From Muribaculaceae bacterium (GTDB lineage Bacteria > Bacteroidota > Bacteroidia > Bacteroidales > Muribaculaceae): a stretch of DNA of 64,000 bases. Below are positions 42,425-51,477 of this stretch, one piece after another (position 1 is the first letter of the stretch; each line of letters begins with the position of its first letter). The stretch is taken from positions 1-64,000 of the forward strand of contig JAFZSO010000057.1 of assembly GCA_017619355.1 (NCBI GenBank), in the 5' to 3' direction. Under the pieces are notes generated by a model. It saw only the letters and a list, made by a program, of their open reading frames with translations, had not been told where the DNA came from and ran no database searches. Both the position numbers and the translations under genes were made by a program.

Positions 42425-43759
42425 TTAGTAGTTTTGATTAGTAACTTTGGGAATGTATTGACTGAGATTCCAATGTCGCCATAGCAATGCGTAAGGACAT
42501 AGCTTCTGATCATGGCATCGTGACCATGGTTCAAACATACACCTTTCATCTACTGTTGTACCTGGTGACTTTTGACACCAATCATACATCTCACAACAAT
42601 CATTCCCATTTTCAAATAGTTTATTGATTTCCAATATTGCAGGAAAAATGTCGATGTTATAGTTTTCTGGCTTAATTCCAAATGGAAGTACCAGCCAAAA
42701 ATCGTTAGCTGAATCTTTAATAATTGGTGTGCCAATTATCCTTATGGTTTTTTTTAGAGTGTTATTATTCAATGCATAACCGTCTCGTACAAGATTTATA
42801 AAGAAATATCTATGATTTATTCTTGTATTTATTGCGAAACCTAACAGATTATGAATGACATTATGAAATGGAGTAAACTCTTTTCCTTTCATATACTCTT
42901 TTAGTCTATCACCAACCATAAATGCCATATTTGTAAATCCAATTGCAAGGTTGATAGAGTTCCCCATTTGAATACATGGATTATTATAAAAATAATCAAT
43001 AATGTCCTCTGGCTTCGAAGGTAAAAATTGCATTTTTTTGAAGTCAATTAATGAATGGTAAAAAACTTTTCCTGGTTCAGAAAATTGCATCGACATATCA
43101 CAAAGTGCAATGATGTTCAATTGATCTGATCCGAATTCCGGATAGGTCAGATTTACAACCATTTCTGCAGAACTATATGGAAAATCTGGAGCTGCGCCAG
43201 CACCATGTGTTATTTTCTTTTCAATTAAATACGCCATACTCTCCATAATAGCTCTATTTCCAAATTGTTGCTTTATACCATTTTGTCCCTTTATGTATAC
43301 CTCGGTTAAAGCTTTTACGTATGGATTGGGATATTTTACTTTAATTTTTTTCTCTACGATTTTTAATGGGAAGAAATTATCCAACTGTTCAAGACTTCCT
43401 ATACCAACACTATTTACTATTTTGTTAAGCTCTATATTACCATAGTTGCCAGGAATAACCATAGGAACTGTAAATTCATTATTATTTTGAGGAGCTACAT
43501 TATATACTATATTTATGGCTGCATGGATATATTCGCTATAGACGTAGGCGTTATTTAAGCCTGCATAAGTAGAAATATCTTGGAGAAAATGAATATACTC
43601 ATGAATAAATACAGAAATATCTTGCTCTTTCATTGGCAGATTTAGCATTGCACTGAATCCATGCCAAAAAGGAAAAGAAACCTCTGTATAAAAAAATGCT
43701 GGCAGATAACTTCCTAAGTCCTTATTTAATTTTACAGCTCTATAGAAATTCTGTGTCAT
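42425..43759 (-). CDS. HExxH metallopeptidase-like protein of unknown family
   Basis: A 444-residue AT-rich gene. VFIHEYIHFLQDIST near residue 50 is a gluzincin-type zinc site, and Glu in AIMESMAYLIEKK (about 170) is a candidate third ligand. The C-terminal 60 residues are rich in cysteine (CCEMYDWC, ERCMFEPWSRCHDQKLCPY), suggesting a second metal site. No signal peptide is seen, so it should be cytoplasmic. It overlaps the upstream HNH-like gene in ATGA, so the two products are made together. I do not recognise the family; an effector peptidase triggered by its partner is a hypothesis. Confidence 0.6.
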   Translation of the reverse strand: MTQNFYRAVKLNKDLGSYLPAFFYTEVSFPFWHGFSAMLNLPMKEQDISVFIHEYIHFLQDISTYAGLNNAYVYSEYIHAAINIVYNVAPQNNNEFTVPMVIPGNYGNIELNKIVNSVGIGSLEQLDNFFPLKIVEKKIKVKYPNPYVKALTEVYIKGQNGIKQQFGNRAIMESMAYLIEKKITHGAGAAPDFPYSSAEMVVNLTYPEFGSDQLNIIALCDMSMQFSEPGKVFYHSLIDFKKMQFLPSKPEDIIDYFYNNPCIQMGNSINLAIGFTNMAFMVGDRLKEYMKGKEFTPFHNVIHNLLGFAINTRINHRYFFINLVRDGYALNNNTLKKTIRIIGTPIIKDSANDFWLVLPFGIKPENYNIDIFPAILEINKLFENGNDCCEMYDWCQKSPGTTVDERCMFEPWSRCHDQKLCPYALLWRHWNLSQYIPKVTNQNY

Positions 43760-44901
43760 TGTCGAATTATTCCATGTTTTTTTAATACGGATTCGATAGC
43801 TATAGCAATGCTATGTACAGTTTCACGTTCTGCTAATTTCGTTTCTTCTGAAAATATACCTAAAAATATATCCTTCATTATAGAATCAGTAAGTTCAATA
43901 GGAATGTTCATCTGTTCCCAAAGCATGGAAATAACTCTGACATAATGTTTTTTCTTAATATTTATTGCAAATTTGATAAAGGTACTGATTGCAGACTCCA
44001 TAACGTCTCTATCAATTACTAATTTATTCTCCGTTTCTTCGTTACCAGTATTAAAATCAGTATTTTTTATGACATCACTAATTACATCGAACATATAGTT
44101 GTCCGGTAGATTATTAGTTGTTCCAATATAAACTATCACTATAAAATCTGATATAATAAAAGTGAGTACGTTGTTCTTGTAATTACAGTATTGGAATCCT
44201 TTTTGAGTATCCTTGCAATAATTTGGACAATATAGTAATTTGTACTTAAAGATATCTGGATTTGGTTTGTTTCGTTCGTTGAGCTGACCATTATTGTCAA
44301 GGTATGATAGCAGCATTTTATGTAGTGCTTTTGATGTTGATTCGTCAAGTTGGAATCCGAAATTCTTACGACAAGAATTCATTCTCCATATAACAGAAAT
44401 CCAGAAATAATATGCTATAGCACTATTAATTTCTTTATTTTGTTTTAAAGCGTCAGCATATGGAGATTCTAATTGATCAGCTAAAAGCCTTTCACATGTA
44501 GGACAAAACACATAATCTCTTGCGTCTGGATTATTTTTTAATTCCTCAATACGCTTCTCGTCATTAAGGCTGTCCTCATTAAATATTTCATCGTATTTAG
44601 TGCTTGGAATGGCTCCAACGTATGTTGATCTGCCTATATCGGTAATTGATATTTGCAAATCTCTTCCCCTCTTACCAGAATTATCATAACTATCATACAT
44701 TGACACCAAGAAACTCGGCACAATGTGTGAATTGGTTTTTGACGCATCCGCTTTACCACATATCAAGCATGGACCATGTTCATAGTGAATATCAACAGAT
44801 GTGTTTTCTTCATTCCTTTTCTTCTTTTTTGTCTTAGCCCTATATGTTTTAGCATGTGCTTTCTTGAGCATATGCAATCTTCGAATTGCAGGATTTATCA
44901 T
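43756..44901 (-). CDS. HNH-like zinc-finger protein of unknown function
   Basis: A 381-residue AT-rich gene. After a very basic start (KKAHAKTYRAKTKKKKR) comes CLICGK, then SHIVPSFL, and CPTCERLL at about 130. This C-x2-C, H-I-x-P, C-x2-C order is that of treble-clef HNH-type proteins, which often bind or cut nucleic acid. The rest is helical with no motif I can name. It overlaps the HExxH gene by four bases. It lies 167 bases downstream of the lipoprotein gene on the same strand, with no obvious promoter between. Confidence 0.6.
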   Translation of the reverse strand: MINPAIRRLHMLKKAHAKTYRAKTKKKKRNEENTSVDIHYEHGPCLICGKADASKTNSHIVPSFLVSMYDSYDNSGKRGRDLQISITDIGRSTYVGAIPSTKYDEIFNEDSLNDEKRIEELKNNPDARDYVFCPTCERLLADQLESPYADALKQNKEINSAIAYYFWISVIWRMNSCRKNFGFQLDESTSKALHKMLLSYLDNNGQLNERNKPNPDIFKYKLLYCPNYCKDTQKGFQYCNYKNNVLTFIISDFIVIVYIGTTNNLPDNYMFDVISDVIKNTDFNTGNEETENKLVIDRDVMESAISTFIKFAINIKKKHYVRVISMLWEQMNIPIELTDSIMKDIFLGIFSEETKLAERETVHSIAIAIESVLKKHGIIRQ

Positions 44902-45067
44902 AACTATATGAATTTGTTTTCAATTAAACACTGAATAGAATTGCATATCAATTATAGTCTGTTAATATGTAGAATACCGTTGAAGGGTAATAGAGTCTTA
45001 ATGTAAATAGGGTAATTTGCATATTCCCTAATAGAGCTCCATACTTAATGTTAATCAGTACAATTAA

Positions 45068-45871
45068 CTAATTTGATTTTCTAAATGTACCTCTAGCAAA
45101 ACCTTCACCAATAAGTGTTTGATTGTCTTTTATTTCAAATAGCAAATCGCTTTTGTCAGTTCTTATTCTAATAATGTTCTCGTCCACCTCATAGCTTGAT
45201 GCAAAGGAAAATCCAAAGATGGCATCAACAATTGTTACAGTCCTCTTTCCTCTGAATATTAATTTCCTATAGAAAGCACAGTCTCTTGAAACATATGTTC
45301 CTTGAAGGTGTGCGTAGGTTTTGTATTGCTTTCTAACAGAAACAGGTAGACCGACGTATTCTGATAGATACTTCTTGATGTTGGTTGCTATTTCTCTTTC
45401 GTCATCAATGCCGTATTGTTCTTTAACATAAAAGGTAAAAGGAATGTATTTTTCATTCAGAGATATTGTGTAATCCACATAATTCAATATTGAATCAACC
45501 GTGATTGAAACCAATTTGTCATCAACAAATCTGTATATTTTCTTTTGAATAATAGCTGGTGTAACTTCCAATAACGAATCAACGATAGAACGCACCCGCT
45601 CTTCTGTCTTCACAATACTGTCTAAATCTTGAACCTGCAATATTGATGATTGGCATTCAAACGCCTTTAGAGTGTCAATGGATGACAGATATTCTTCTTT
45701 GTTTAGCGTATCAGTTCCATAAAACATAAAGTTATCAGATAAAATCTGATTGACTTTTTCTTTTTCAAAGCAATTCTTAGCTTCTATTAAATCCTCGACA
45801 ATCATCTGTTTGCTTTTCTGACAAGCAGAGAAAATAAATACACATACTAAAATAGGAATAAACTTCTTCAT
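45068..45871 (-). CDS. Island lipoprotein of unknown function
   Basis: A 267-residue lipoprotein: signal MKKFIPILVCVFIFSAC with a lipobox Cys at 17, then a helical, acidic region and a beta-rich C-terminal half. NFMFYGTDTLNKEEYLSSI early in the mature part looks like an NTF2/SnoaL-like segment, but the match is weak. It lies 60 bases after the deiminase-family gene and probably shares its transcript. No relative is recognised. Confidence 0.6.
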   Translation of the reverse strand: MKKFIPILVCVFIFSACQKSKQMIVEDLIEAKNCFEKEKVNQILSDNFMFYGTDTLNKEEYLSSIDTLKAFECQSSILQVQDLDSIVKTEERVRSIVDSLLEVTPAIIQKKIYRFVDDKLVSITVDSILNYVDYTISLNEKYIPFTFYVKEQYGIDDEREIATNIKKYLSEYVGLPVSVRKQYKTYAHLQGTYVSRDCAFYRKLIFRGKRTVTIVDAIFGFSFASSYEVDENIIRIRTDKSDLLFEIKDNQTLIGEGFARGTFRKSN

Positions 45872-45930
45872 ATCAATAACTTCTTTTTATCAATTTTTTG
45901 ATATATGATGAAAACAAAAAGATGAAAGGC

Positions 45931-47208
45931 TTAACGGACTACCCACGTAGTACAATTCAGCAAACCACCTTCTATAGCTACTTCGTTATAGTTAATCGTT
46001 TCAATGACTTTATCTGGAAAAGCCTTTTGTATAATGTCAACAGCTTCTTTGTCTTCTTCCCTTCCAAAAACAGGTACAACAATAAGGTTATTCACCTTCA
46101 AGTAATTCACATATATACCAATAGCGCTATCGCGATGTTTACTATCCTTGGCGGAAAAGAATGGCACATCTATATATTTCAAGTTGTATTTCTCAATAAT
46201 CTTTCGCCTGTCATCTTGAATGTATTTGTAATCATCAGATAATCTATTCCCAAGAATAGTGCTCTTATTCACGAATCTAACCATACCATCGGCATGTCCG
46301 GTAAAATCTTCGCAGGCTGAATTTAATGCCTTAATAATTATAATCTCACATTCCAACAACTTGCCTAATTCGTCAATAAGTTCATTTCTTGTTTTATCAG
46401 GGTTTTCAGAGAATATTCTATCAGATAATATTGCTCGACCTTCGCATATAAGGACATTGCCACCATCAAGATTGATGTCTGAACTTTGTGCATGGATATT
46501 GTTCACTCTGCAAACTTCTTCGACATCCGAGCGAGATTCCTCCCAATCTTTATTTCCCTTAAGGTAACTAGGATTATATTTGAATTGTATGAATTTCCCA
46601 GATTCTGTTTGGACAGGCATATAGTCGCGGCACCAAATATCTTTAGTTCCCTTCAAGAATGCATATTTGACGCTATGCTTTTCTAAAATACCAATGAGTC
46701 TGTTGCAAGCATCAGGATACTTAGTCATTAGCAATTCGGACATATATACTGTTTGCTCTGTAAAACCCTTAAGAGTATTGTCATTAGTCTCTTTTTCAAC
46801 TGATGTCACTAAGGTATCTTTATGTAATTCTTCTTTTGTGTGCTGTTTCATATTAGAAGCGGTAATTGAAGACATGTTATATCCAACTACATCCTTAACT
46901 AATGCAGGAGTAGGTTCGATGTCATTTTTATTGCATATATCAAGGAATAGTGTTTCTCTGCCCAGTTTACCCAATGTAAATCGCTCTATATATTCATCTG
47001 TTATTCTCTTATTAATTTCAGGATAATTATTGATTCTTTTAAGGATTATTCTTCGCTCTTTATCTGTTAACTTTTTGTCCAATAATTCTTCATACAACTC
47101 ATTTATTGGCCGCTTCTTAAAAAGTTGTACCAAATCACATTTGAAACCAATAAAGGCAGCAATTGTAATAATACTACCGACTATACCAAGGATTGATTCT
47201 ATATTCAT
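45931..47208 (-). CDS. Membrane-anchored agmatine-deiminase / PAD-family protein
   Basis: About 425 residues. An N-terminal membrane helix (GIVGSIITIAAFIGF) is followed by a helical region (ELLDKKLTDKERRIILKRIN) and then, from about 150, a deiminase domain of the agmatine deiminase / bacterial peptidylarginine deiminase fold. The fold is recognised from IWCRDYMPVQ, INLDGGNVLI, TGHADGMVRFV and, at the C-terminus, EGGLLNCTTW with the candidate catalytic Cys. Asp, His, Asp and Cys of the guanidine-modifying site are kept. The start is the ATG before NIESILG; a longer frame runs into the AbiE gene. Fusion to a membrane helix in a defence-type island is unusual. Confidence 0.72.
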   Translation of the reverse strand: MNIESILGIVGSIITIAAFIGFKCDLVQLFKKRPINELYEELLDKKLTDKERRIILKRINNYPEINKRITDEYIERFTLGKLGRETLFLDICNKNDIEPTPALVKDVVGYNMSSITASNMKQHTKEELHKDTLVTSVEKETNDNTLKGFTEQTVYMSELLMTKYPDACNRLIGILEKHSVKYAFLKGTKDIWCRDYMPVQTESGKFIQFKYNPSYLKGNKDWEESRSDVEEVCRVNNIHAQSSDINLDGGNVLICEGRAILSDRIFSENPDKTRNELIDELGKLLECEIIIIKALNSACEDFTGHADGMVRFVNKSTILGNRLSDDYKYIQDDRRKIIEKYNLKYIDVPFFSAKDSKHRDSAIGIYVNYLKVNNLIVVPVFGREEDKEAVDIIQKAFPDKVIETINYNEVAIEGGLLNCTTWVVR

Positions 47209-47272
47209 AATAAAAATGTTTTGTGATGAATAATAATTGACATTACTTTTATGTAAAACAGGATTTGTATTA

Positions 47273-48190
47273 TCAATATAGCAAATCATTTAATTTCTCT
47301 GCCTCTACTCTTAGTTTTGTCGGGTTTTGTTCGGCCAGTTTCTGTAGGTTGAGAAGTTTCCATTTGACAGATGGGAAGTCTTTGAAATGTGCAAACTCAT
47401 AGTTGTCCCATTCTGGCTCGCCATATTCAAAACTAACGAGAAAACGACGGTCTGCATCTGTTAAGATGTTATTAACGTCAGATATTAGTTTTGTACGAGT
47501 TTCTTCAAATTCTTCGTATGAAAATGGAGTATCGGTCATACCAACAAATTGATTGGCAAGTGCCTCATGCTGATCAATAAGAGTCGGAGCAAACGATTCA
47601 TGAATGGGACGGTCACTGCCAAGTAAACAGAAAATGAGACCTTCACGGCAATCCTTCAGCGGAATTGTCATGTACTTTACATCGAATAGGTCTCGTGGAT
47701 GTTGACGTGAAAGTGCAGCAGCAACCTTACCTCCATAGAGTAGTGAAATAGGAACAATGTCAGCGATACAATATACTTGGAACTCATCCTGTGCCTTTTC
47801 GCATAATGGAAGATGCATTAACTCACCACCTACGATCCCTCGTTTTGTTTGGTTTACCTCAACCTTGACTTGTTTGCCTCGGTATTCGCATAGCAATTTA
47901 CAGGTAGCATAGTTTGGAAAGATGTGCATACCTGGGAATGCTTTACGTGCTTTCTCGCTAATCGATTTCAGATGAAAGTTAATGTCATCAATACTTTTCT
48001 TACGGTCAGCTAAGGGAATATAAGTGAGATCAATGTCAACAGAATACCTAGGCAGATTCCTTAGGAAAAGATTGATTGCCGTTCCTCCGTGTACAGCAAA
48101 AACCTTTTCTTCCATAACCAATGGTAACAAACGTAAAAGTAAGTCAACCTTTTGTGCATAGACGCTTGTTTGTATATCTTGTTTATTCAT
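47273..48190 (-). CDS. abiEii: AbiEii-type nucleotidyltransferase toxin
   Basis: Toxin of a type IV toxin-antitoxin pair that adds nucleotides to an RNA target. The 305 residues contain the nucleotidyltransferase core HGGTAINLFLRNLPRYSVDI with DLTY, where the Asp-x-Asp metal site is visible, then KVEVNQTKRG and the helical end with ALSRQHPRDLFDVKYM. It overlaps the AbiEi gene by eight bases, the standard arrangement with the antitoxin first. Confidence 0.92.
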   Translation of the reverse strand: MNKQDIQTSVYAQKVDLLLRLLPLVMEEKVFAVHGGTAINLFLRNLPRYSVDIDLTYIPLADRKKSIDDINFHLKSISEKARKAFPGMHIFPNYATCKLLCEYRGKQVKVEVNQTKRGIVGGELMHLPLCEKAQDEFQVYCIADIVPISLLYGGKVAAALSRQHPRDLFDVKYMTIPLKDCREGLIFCLLGSDRPIHESFAPTLIDQHEALANQFVGMTDTPFSYEEFEETRTKLISDVNNILTDADRRFLVSFEYGEPEWDNYEFAHFKDFPSVKWKLLNLQKLAEQNPTKLRVEAEKLNDLLY

Positions 48191-48947
48191 ATTCTGCTAA
48201 TTCTTTTGGAATTGTAATTTTATATTTTGAGACATAGACACCACCTTTGCACAATTGTATTTTAGAAGTGCCAAGGTTTATTCGGCCAACATCAATAGCT
48301 TGATACCAAGGATAATTAGCCTTTTCTGCCATATAAAGGAACATTCTTTTGACAGTCATGTTATTAGTCGTTTCAAGCAGTTGCTGAACTTTGGCTGGGC
48401 GAAGTGCCGTTAATTGCTCCATGATGTAATATAAATCCATGAAGCTATATCTATTTGGGGCCAATAGAAGACATTCCATGAATGCAAGTTCCGGGGAAGA
48501 TGCTTGTACGGTATAATTGTTTTGTTTTATTGCTTGTTTCTGGATTAGGCCGAAAGCTGATGTCGTAAAAAACTCTATTGCCATATCAAACAAATCACTT
48601 TTTGCCCATTGAGGAGTTCTTGGCTCATCGCTAGCAACCATAAGTTGTGGTTTCCCCATTGGTACATAATGGTAATAACCAGAAAGCTCAAGAGCAGAGT
48701 GGGCTGCTACACGATACTGTTTACCAGTTTGCTCCTGGCAACTTGCTAAAGCTGCCAATGCTGATAGAGAATCTCCGCTACGATACATCACCCCCTTAGA
48801 CAAGGATGTCAGCCAGCCAGATTTACGGTACTGCTTCATCAACTGATCAGAATACCCCTGCTTCTTTAGTCCCTTGGAAAAAAGTATTCCTCCAGGGAGT
48901 ATATTCATTAGTAATGAGTTGATTTTGCTCTTCGTTTCTATAGCCAT
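48183..48947 (-). CDS. abiEi: AbiEi-type antitoxin
   Basis: Antitoxin and transcriptional autorepressor of the AbiE pair. The 254 residues have an N-terminal winged helix (LKKQGYSDQLMKQYRKSGWL, GVMYRSGDS) and the conserved RVAAHSALELSGYYHYV. Its promoter overlaps a perfect 18-base palindrome, a suitable operator. It is the first gene of the AT-rich island next to mnmE. Confidence 0.9.
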   Translation of the reverse strand: MAIETKSKINSLLMNILPGGILFSKGLKKQGYSDQLMKQYRKSGWLTSLSKGVMYRSGDSLSALAALASCQEQTGKQYRVAAHSALELSGYYHYVPMGKPQLMVASDEPRTPQWAKSDLFDMAIEFFTTSAFGLIQKQAIKQNNYTVQASSPELAFMECLLLAPNRYSFMDLYYIMEQLTALRPAKVQQLLETTNNMTVKRMFLYMAEKANYPWYQAIDVGRINLGTSKIQLCKGGVYVSKYKITIPKELAEYE

Positions 48948-48976
48948 ATTTTATAATACGTTGAATATTTCAACTG

Positions 48977-49008
48977 CAAAGATATAATGTTTCCAGGATA
49001 TAACCAAA
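48977..49008 (-). promoter_or_regulatory. Promoter of abiEi-abiEii
   Basis: On the minus strand TTTG (49008-49005), 20 bases, TATCTTTG (48984-48977). The ATG follows 29 bases later. Confidence 0.7.
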
Positions 49009-49018
49009 TATTTGGTTA
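49001..49018. promoter_or_regulatory. Palindromic operator of the AbiE promoter
   Basis: TAACCAAATATTTGGTTA is a perfect 18-base palindrome covering the -33 box. AbiEi proteins repress their own promoter by binding inverted repeats, so this is the likely site. Confidence 0.65.
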
Positions 49019-49102
49019 AAAAATATGCGTTTTCCTATAGTTTTACTTTAGTTTTAGTGAAAAATATTTTTATAGCAAGGCAATATTTGCCCTTAGGACA
49101 TC

Positions 49103-49147
49103 GGTTTAGTTTACTCCGCTTCATATATAAAGGGGATAAACTAAACC
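49103..49147. repeat. Island-flanking palindromic element, copy 2
   Basis: GGTTTAGTTTA and TAAACTAAACC face each other with a 23-base spacer. It shares the 17-base block GGGGATAAACTAAACCT with copy 1, in the same orientation, 6.8 kb away. It ends 18 bases before the 3' end of mnmE. Confidence 0.8.
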
Positions 49148-49165
49148 TACTTTCCCACGCAGAAT

Positions 49166-50563
49166 CTACTTTCCGATGCAGAAGTGGGAGAAGATTTCGC
49201 CCAGGATTTCGTCTGTAGTGATTTCGCCGGTGATTTCGCCCAGGTAGTGCATGCATTCGCGAATGTCCTGACTCACAAAGTCGCCACTCACACCGCCCTG
49301 TAACCCCTCGATGGCTCGTTCAATCGCCTCGCCGGCACGCACCAGCGCCTCGTAGTGGCGGGCATTGGTCACGATCAGCGCCTCGCTGTCCACTTCGGGC
49401 AGCATGGCTCGCTCCACAATCAACTGCTCCAGCCGCTCCACATCGGCGGCACTCTTGGCCGAGATGGGTGCAATCACAGCGCCCTCGGGCAATAGTCCGT
49501 GTAATGCCTCTGCCACAGGCTCGCCGTCGGCCACATCGGTCTTGTTCACCACGGCTATCAACTGCTTGTCGTGGCAGTGCTCGGCAATCATGGGCACGAA
49601 CCTGTCAACCTCGGCAAGCGGGGCGGTGGCATCGATGACCCACAGCACCAGTTGCGCCTCGTCCATCTTCTGGAACGAACGCTCAATGCCCATATTTTCA
49701 ATCACATCAACCGACTCGCGGATGCCTGCCGTGTCGATGAACCGGAACTGCACGCCGCCCAGCACCATGGTGTCTTCAATCACATCGCGCGTGGTGCCGG
49801 CAATGTCGCTCACCAGCGCCTTGTCGTCGCGCAGCAGGGCATTGAGCAGGGTCGACTTGCCCGCATTGCTGGCGCCCACAATTGCCACTGGCAGGCCATT
49901 CTTGATGGCATTGCCAGCCTGGAACGAGTCAGCAAGCCGGGTGATAACGCTGTGAATGTCGGTTGCCAGGTCTATGAGCTTGCTGCGGTCGGCAAAGCTC
50001 ACATCCTCTTCGCTGAAGTCCAGCTCAAGTTCTATGAGCGAAACGAATTGCAGCAGTTGACTGCGCAGCACCGACAGTTCGCGCCCGAAAGCACCGCGCA
50101 TCTGGTTCATCGCCACGCGGTGCGATGCCCGCGACCCCGATGCAATCACATCGGCAATCGCCTCGGCCTGCGACAGGTCCATCTTGCCGTTGGCAAAGGC
50201 ACGCTGAGTGAACTCCCCGCCAGTGGCGGCGCGGCATCCGGCATCGATGAGCGTGTTCATCAGCTGGCGCTGAATCCACACCGAGCCGTGGCAAGCGATT
50301 TCCACCACATCCTCGCCTGTGAACGAGTGAGGGGCACGGTAGAGTGTGAGCACCACCTCGTCGAGCAGTTCGCCCTGCGAGTCGAGCAACTGCCCCAGAT
50401 GAGCCGTGTGCGACTGCATGGTGTCGAGTCGGGCACCATTCCAGCGTTTTTCAACAGCCGTGAGTGCGTCAGGTCCGCTCACGCGCACCACGGCAATGCC
50501 GCCCATGCCGTGAGGAGTGCTCACGGCCACTATGGTGTCGCGGTTCAAATTGTTCAGGTTCAT
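49166..50563 (-). CDS. mnmE: tRNA-5-carboxymethylaminomethyluridine GTPase MnmE
   Basis: With MnmG modifies the wobble uridine of several tRNAs. The 465 residues comprise an N-terminal tetrahydrofolate-binding domain, a helical domain and an inserted GTPase domain with VGASNAGKSTLLN (G1), DIAGTTRD (G2), DTAG (G3) and NKTD (G4). The family's C-terminal zinc-independent FCIGK motif is intact. The start is the ATG overlapping the stop of the upstream nuclease gene (TGATG); a TTG one codon earlier is less likely. Confidence 0.96.
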   Translation of the reverse strand: MNLNNLNRDTIVAVSTPHGMGGIAVVRVSGPDALTAVEKRWNGARLDTMQSHTAHLGQLLDSQGELLDEVVLTLYRAPHSFTGEDVVEIACHGSVWIQRQLMNTLIDAGCRAATGGEFTQRAFANGKMDLSQAEAIADVIASGSRASHRVAMNQMRGAFGRELSVLRSQLLQFVSLIELELDFSEEDVSFADRSKLIDLATDIHSVITRLADSFQAGNAIKNGLPVAIVGASNAGKSTLLNALLRDDKALVSDIAGTTRDVIEDTMVLGGVQFRFIDTAGIRESVDVIENMGIERSFQKMDEAQLVLWVIDATAPLAEVDRFVPMIAEHCHDKQLIAVVNKTDVADGEPVAEALHGLLPEGAVIAPISAKSAADVERLEQLIVERAMLPEVDSEALIVTNARHYEALVRAGEAIERAIEGLQGGVSGDFVSQDIRECMHYLGEITGEITTDEILGEIFSHFCIGK

Positions 50564-51465
50564 CAACGGTTGCGATTACGGGTTCGGGTATTATTGTAAT
50601 TGTAGTCGTCGTTAAATTCGCGGTCGCGGTGATAGGGCCACTTCGAGAACTGGTTCTGCGCCTCCACGGCATCTTCGGTGGCATCGGGCAGTGCGGCAAA
50701 GAAGTCGATGCCCGTCAGTCGTTCTATCTCGTCGATGGTTGTCGAGTGCTTGCGCCACGAGGTGGTGGCATTTTCGTTGTCAAACAGGAAGGCGATGGCC
50801 ATATTCTGCTTTGGGGCATATACAATCTTGTAGAACTGCTGTGGCACGGCAATGTCGTTGTGTTTGCCCGTCATCTCGATGTTCTTTGTCGGCAGCACTG
50901 GGCCAGTCATGATATAAATCTGCTTGTAGCTCCGTGCCCAGCTGTGTATCGCCTCCTCCATCTTGCGCCACTCGCCGTTGTTCAGGTCGTGGTCCTGGGG
51001 GCAGATGTTGGTCATGTAGAAACATTGTTCCATGCTCTTGGCGCTCCATCGCATATCCATGGCAGGAGCCATGTGGCCGCGATCGTAGTAACTGTCCTTG
51101 TATTCCCACCACTCGGGGCAACTGCTCACCTTGGGGTCGGCGTTAAAGGTGTAGTTGTTGCGTTTCTGCGAGTCGGGGGCGTCGGCCTGGGCTATCTCGG
51201 TGGCGGTCAGTTCGTAGGCCACGCAGTTCGGGATATGGTATTTGGGGTTGAAATACACCGTCATCGCCTCATAGTCGATGCGCTGGTTGCTCACCCCGGC
51301 AGGCAGCTTCACCTCAATCAGGTTGCCGCCCGACTGCTGCAGCTGTTGCCGTTTCTCCGACCAGAACAGATGGGACGACTGCTGCTCCTCCTCACGCGAG
51401 CAGTTCTTGCAGCCCGTGGAGCCCATCAGCAGCACCACACACGCCAGTATCAATATCTTTTTCAT
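50563..51465 (-). CDS. DNA/RNA non-specific endonuclease, lipoprotein (paralogue 1)
   Basis: About 300 residues. A lipoprotein signal (MKKILILACVVLLMGSTGC) precedes a beta-beta-alpha-metal nuclease domain: YDRGHMAPAMDM with the catalytic His, FYMTNICPQDHDLNNGEW with the metal Asn, and TGIDFFAALPDA at the end. The Asn/Arg-rich tail (NNTRTRNRNR) is low-complexity. It probably degrades nucleic acid outside the cytoplasm. It overlaps mnmE by one base, so a secreted nuclease and a tRNA-modification enzyme may share a transcript. Confidence 0.9.
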   Translation of the reverse strand: MKKILILACVVLLMGSTGCKNCSREEEQQSSHLFWSEKRQQLQQSGGNLIEVKLPAGVSNQRIDYEAMTVYFNPKYHIPNCVAYELTATEIAQADAPDSQKRNNYTFNADPKVSSCPEWWEYKDSYYDRGHMAPAMDMRWSAKSMEQCFYMTNICPQDHDLNNGEWRKMEEAIHSWARSYKQIYIMTGPVLPTKNIEMTGKHNDIAVPQQFYKIVYAPKQNMAIAFLFDNENATTSWRKHSTTIDEIERLTGIDFFAALPDATEDAVEAQNQFSKWPYHRDREFNDDYNYNNTRTRNRNR

Positions 51466-51477
51466 CTCGAATGTCAT

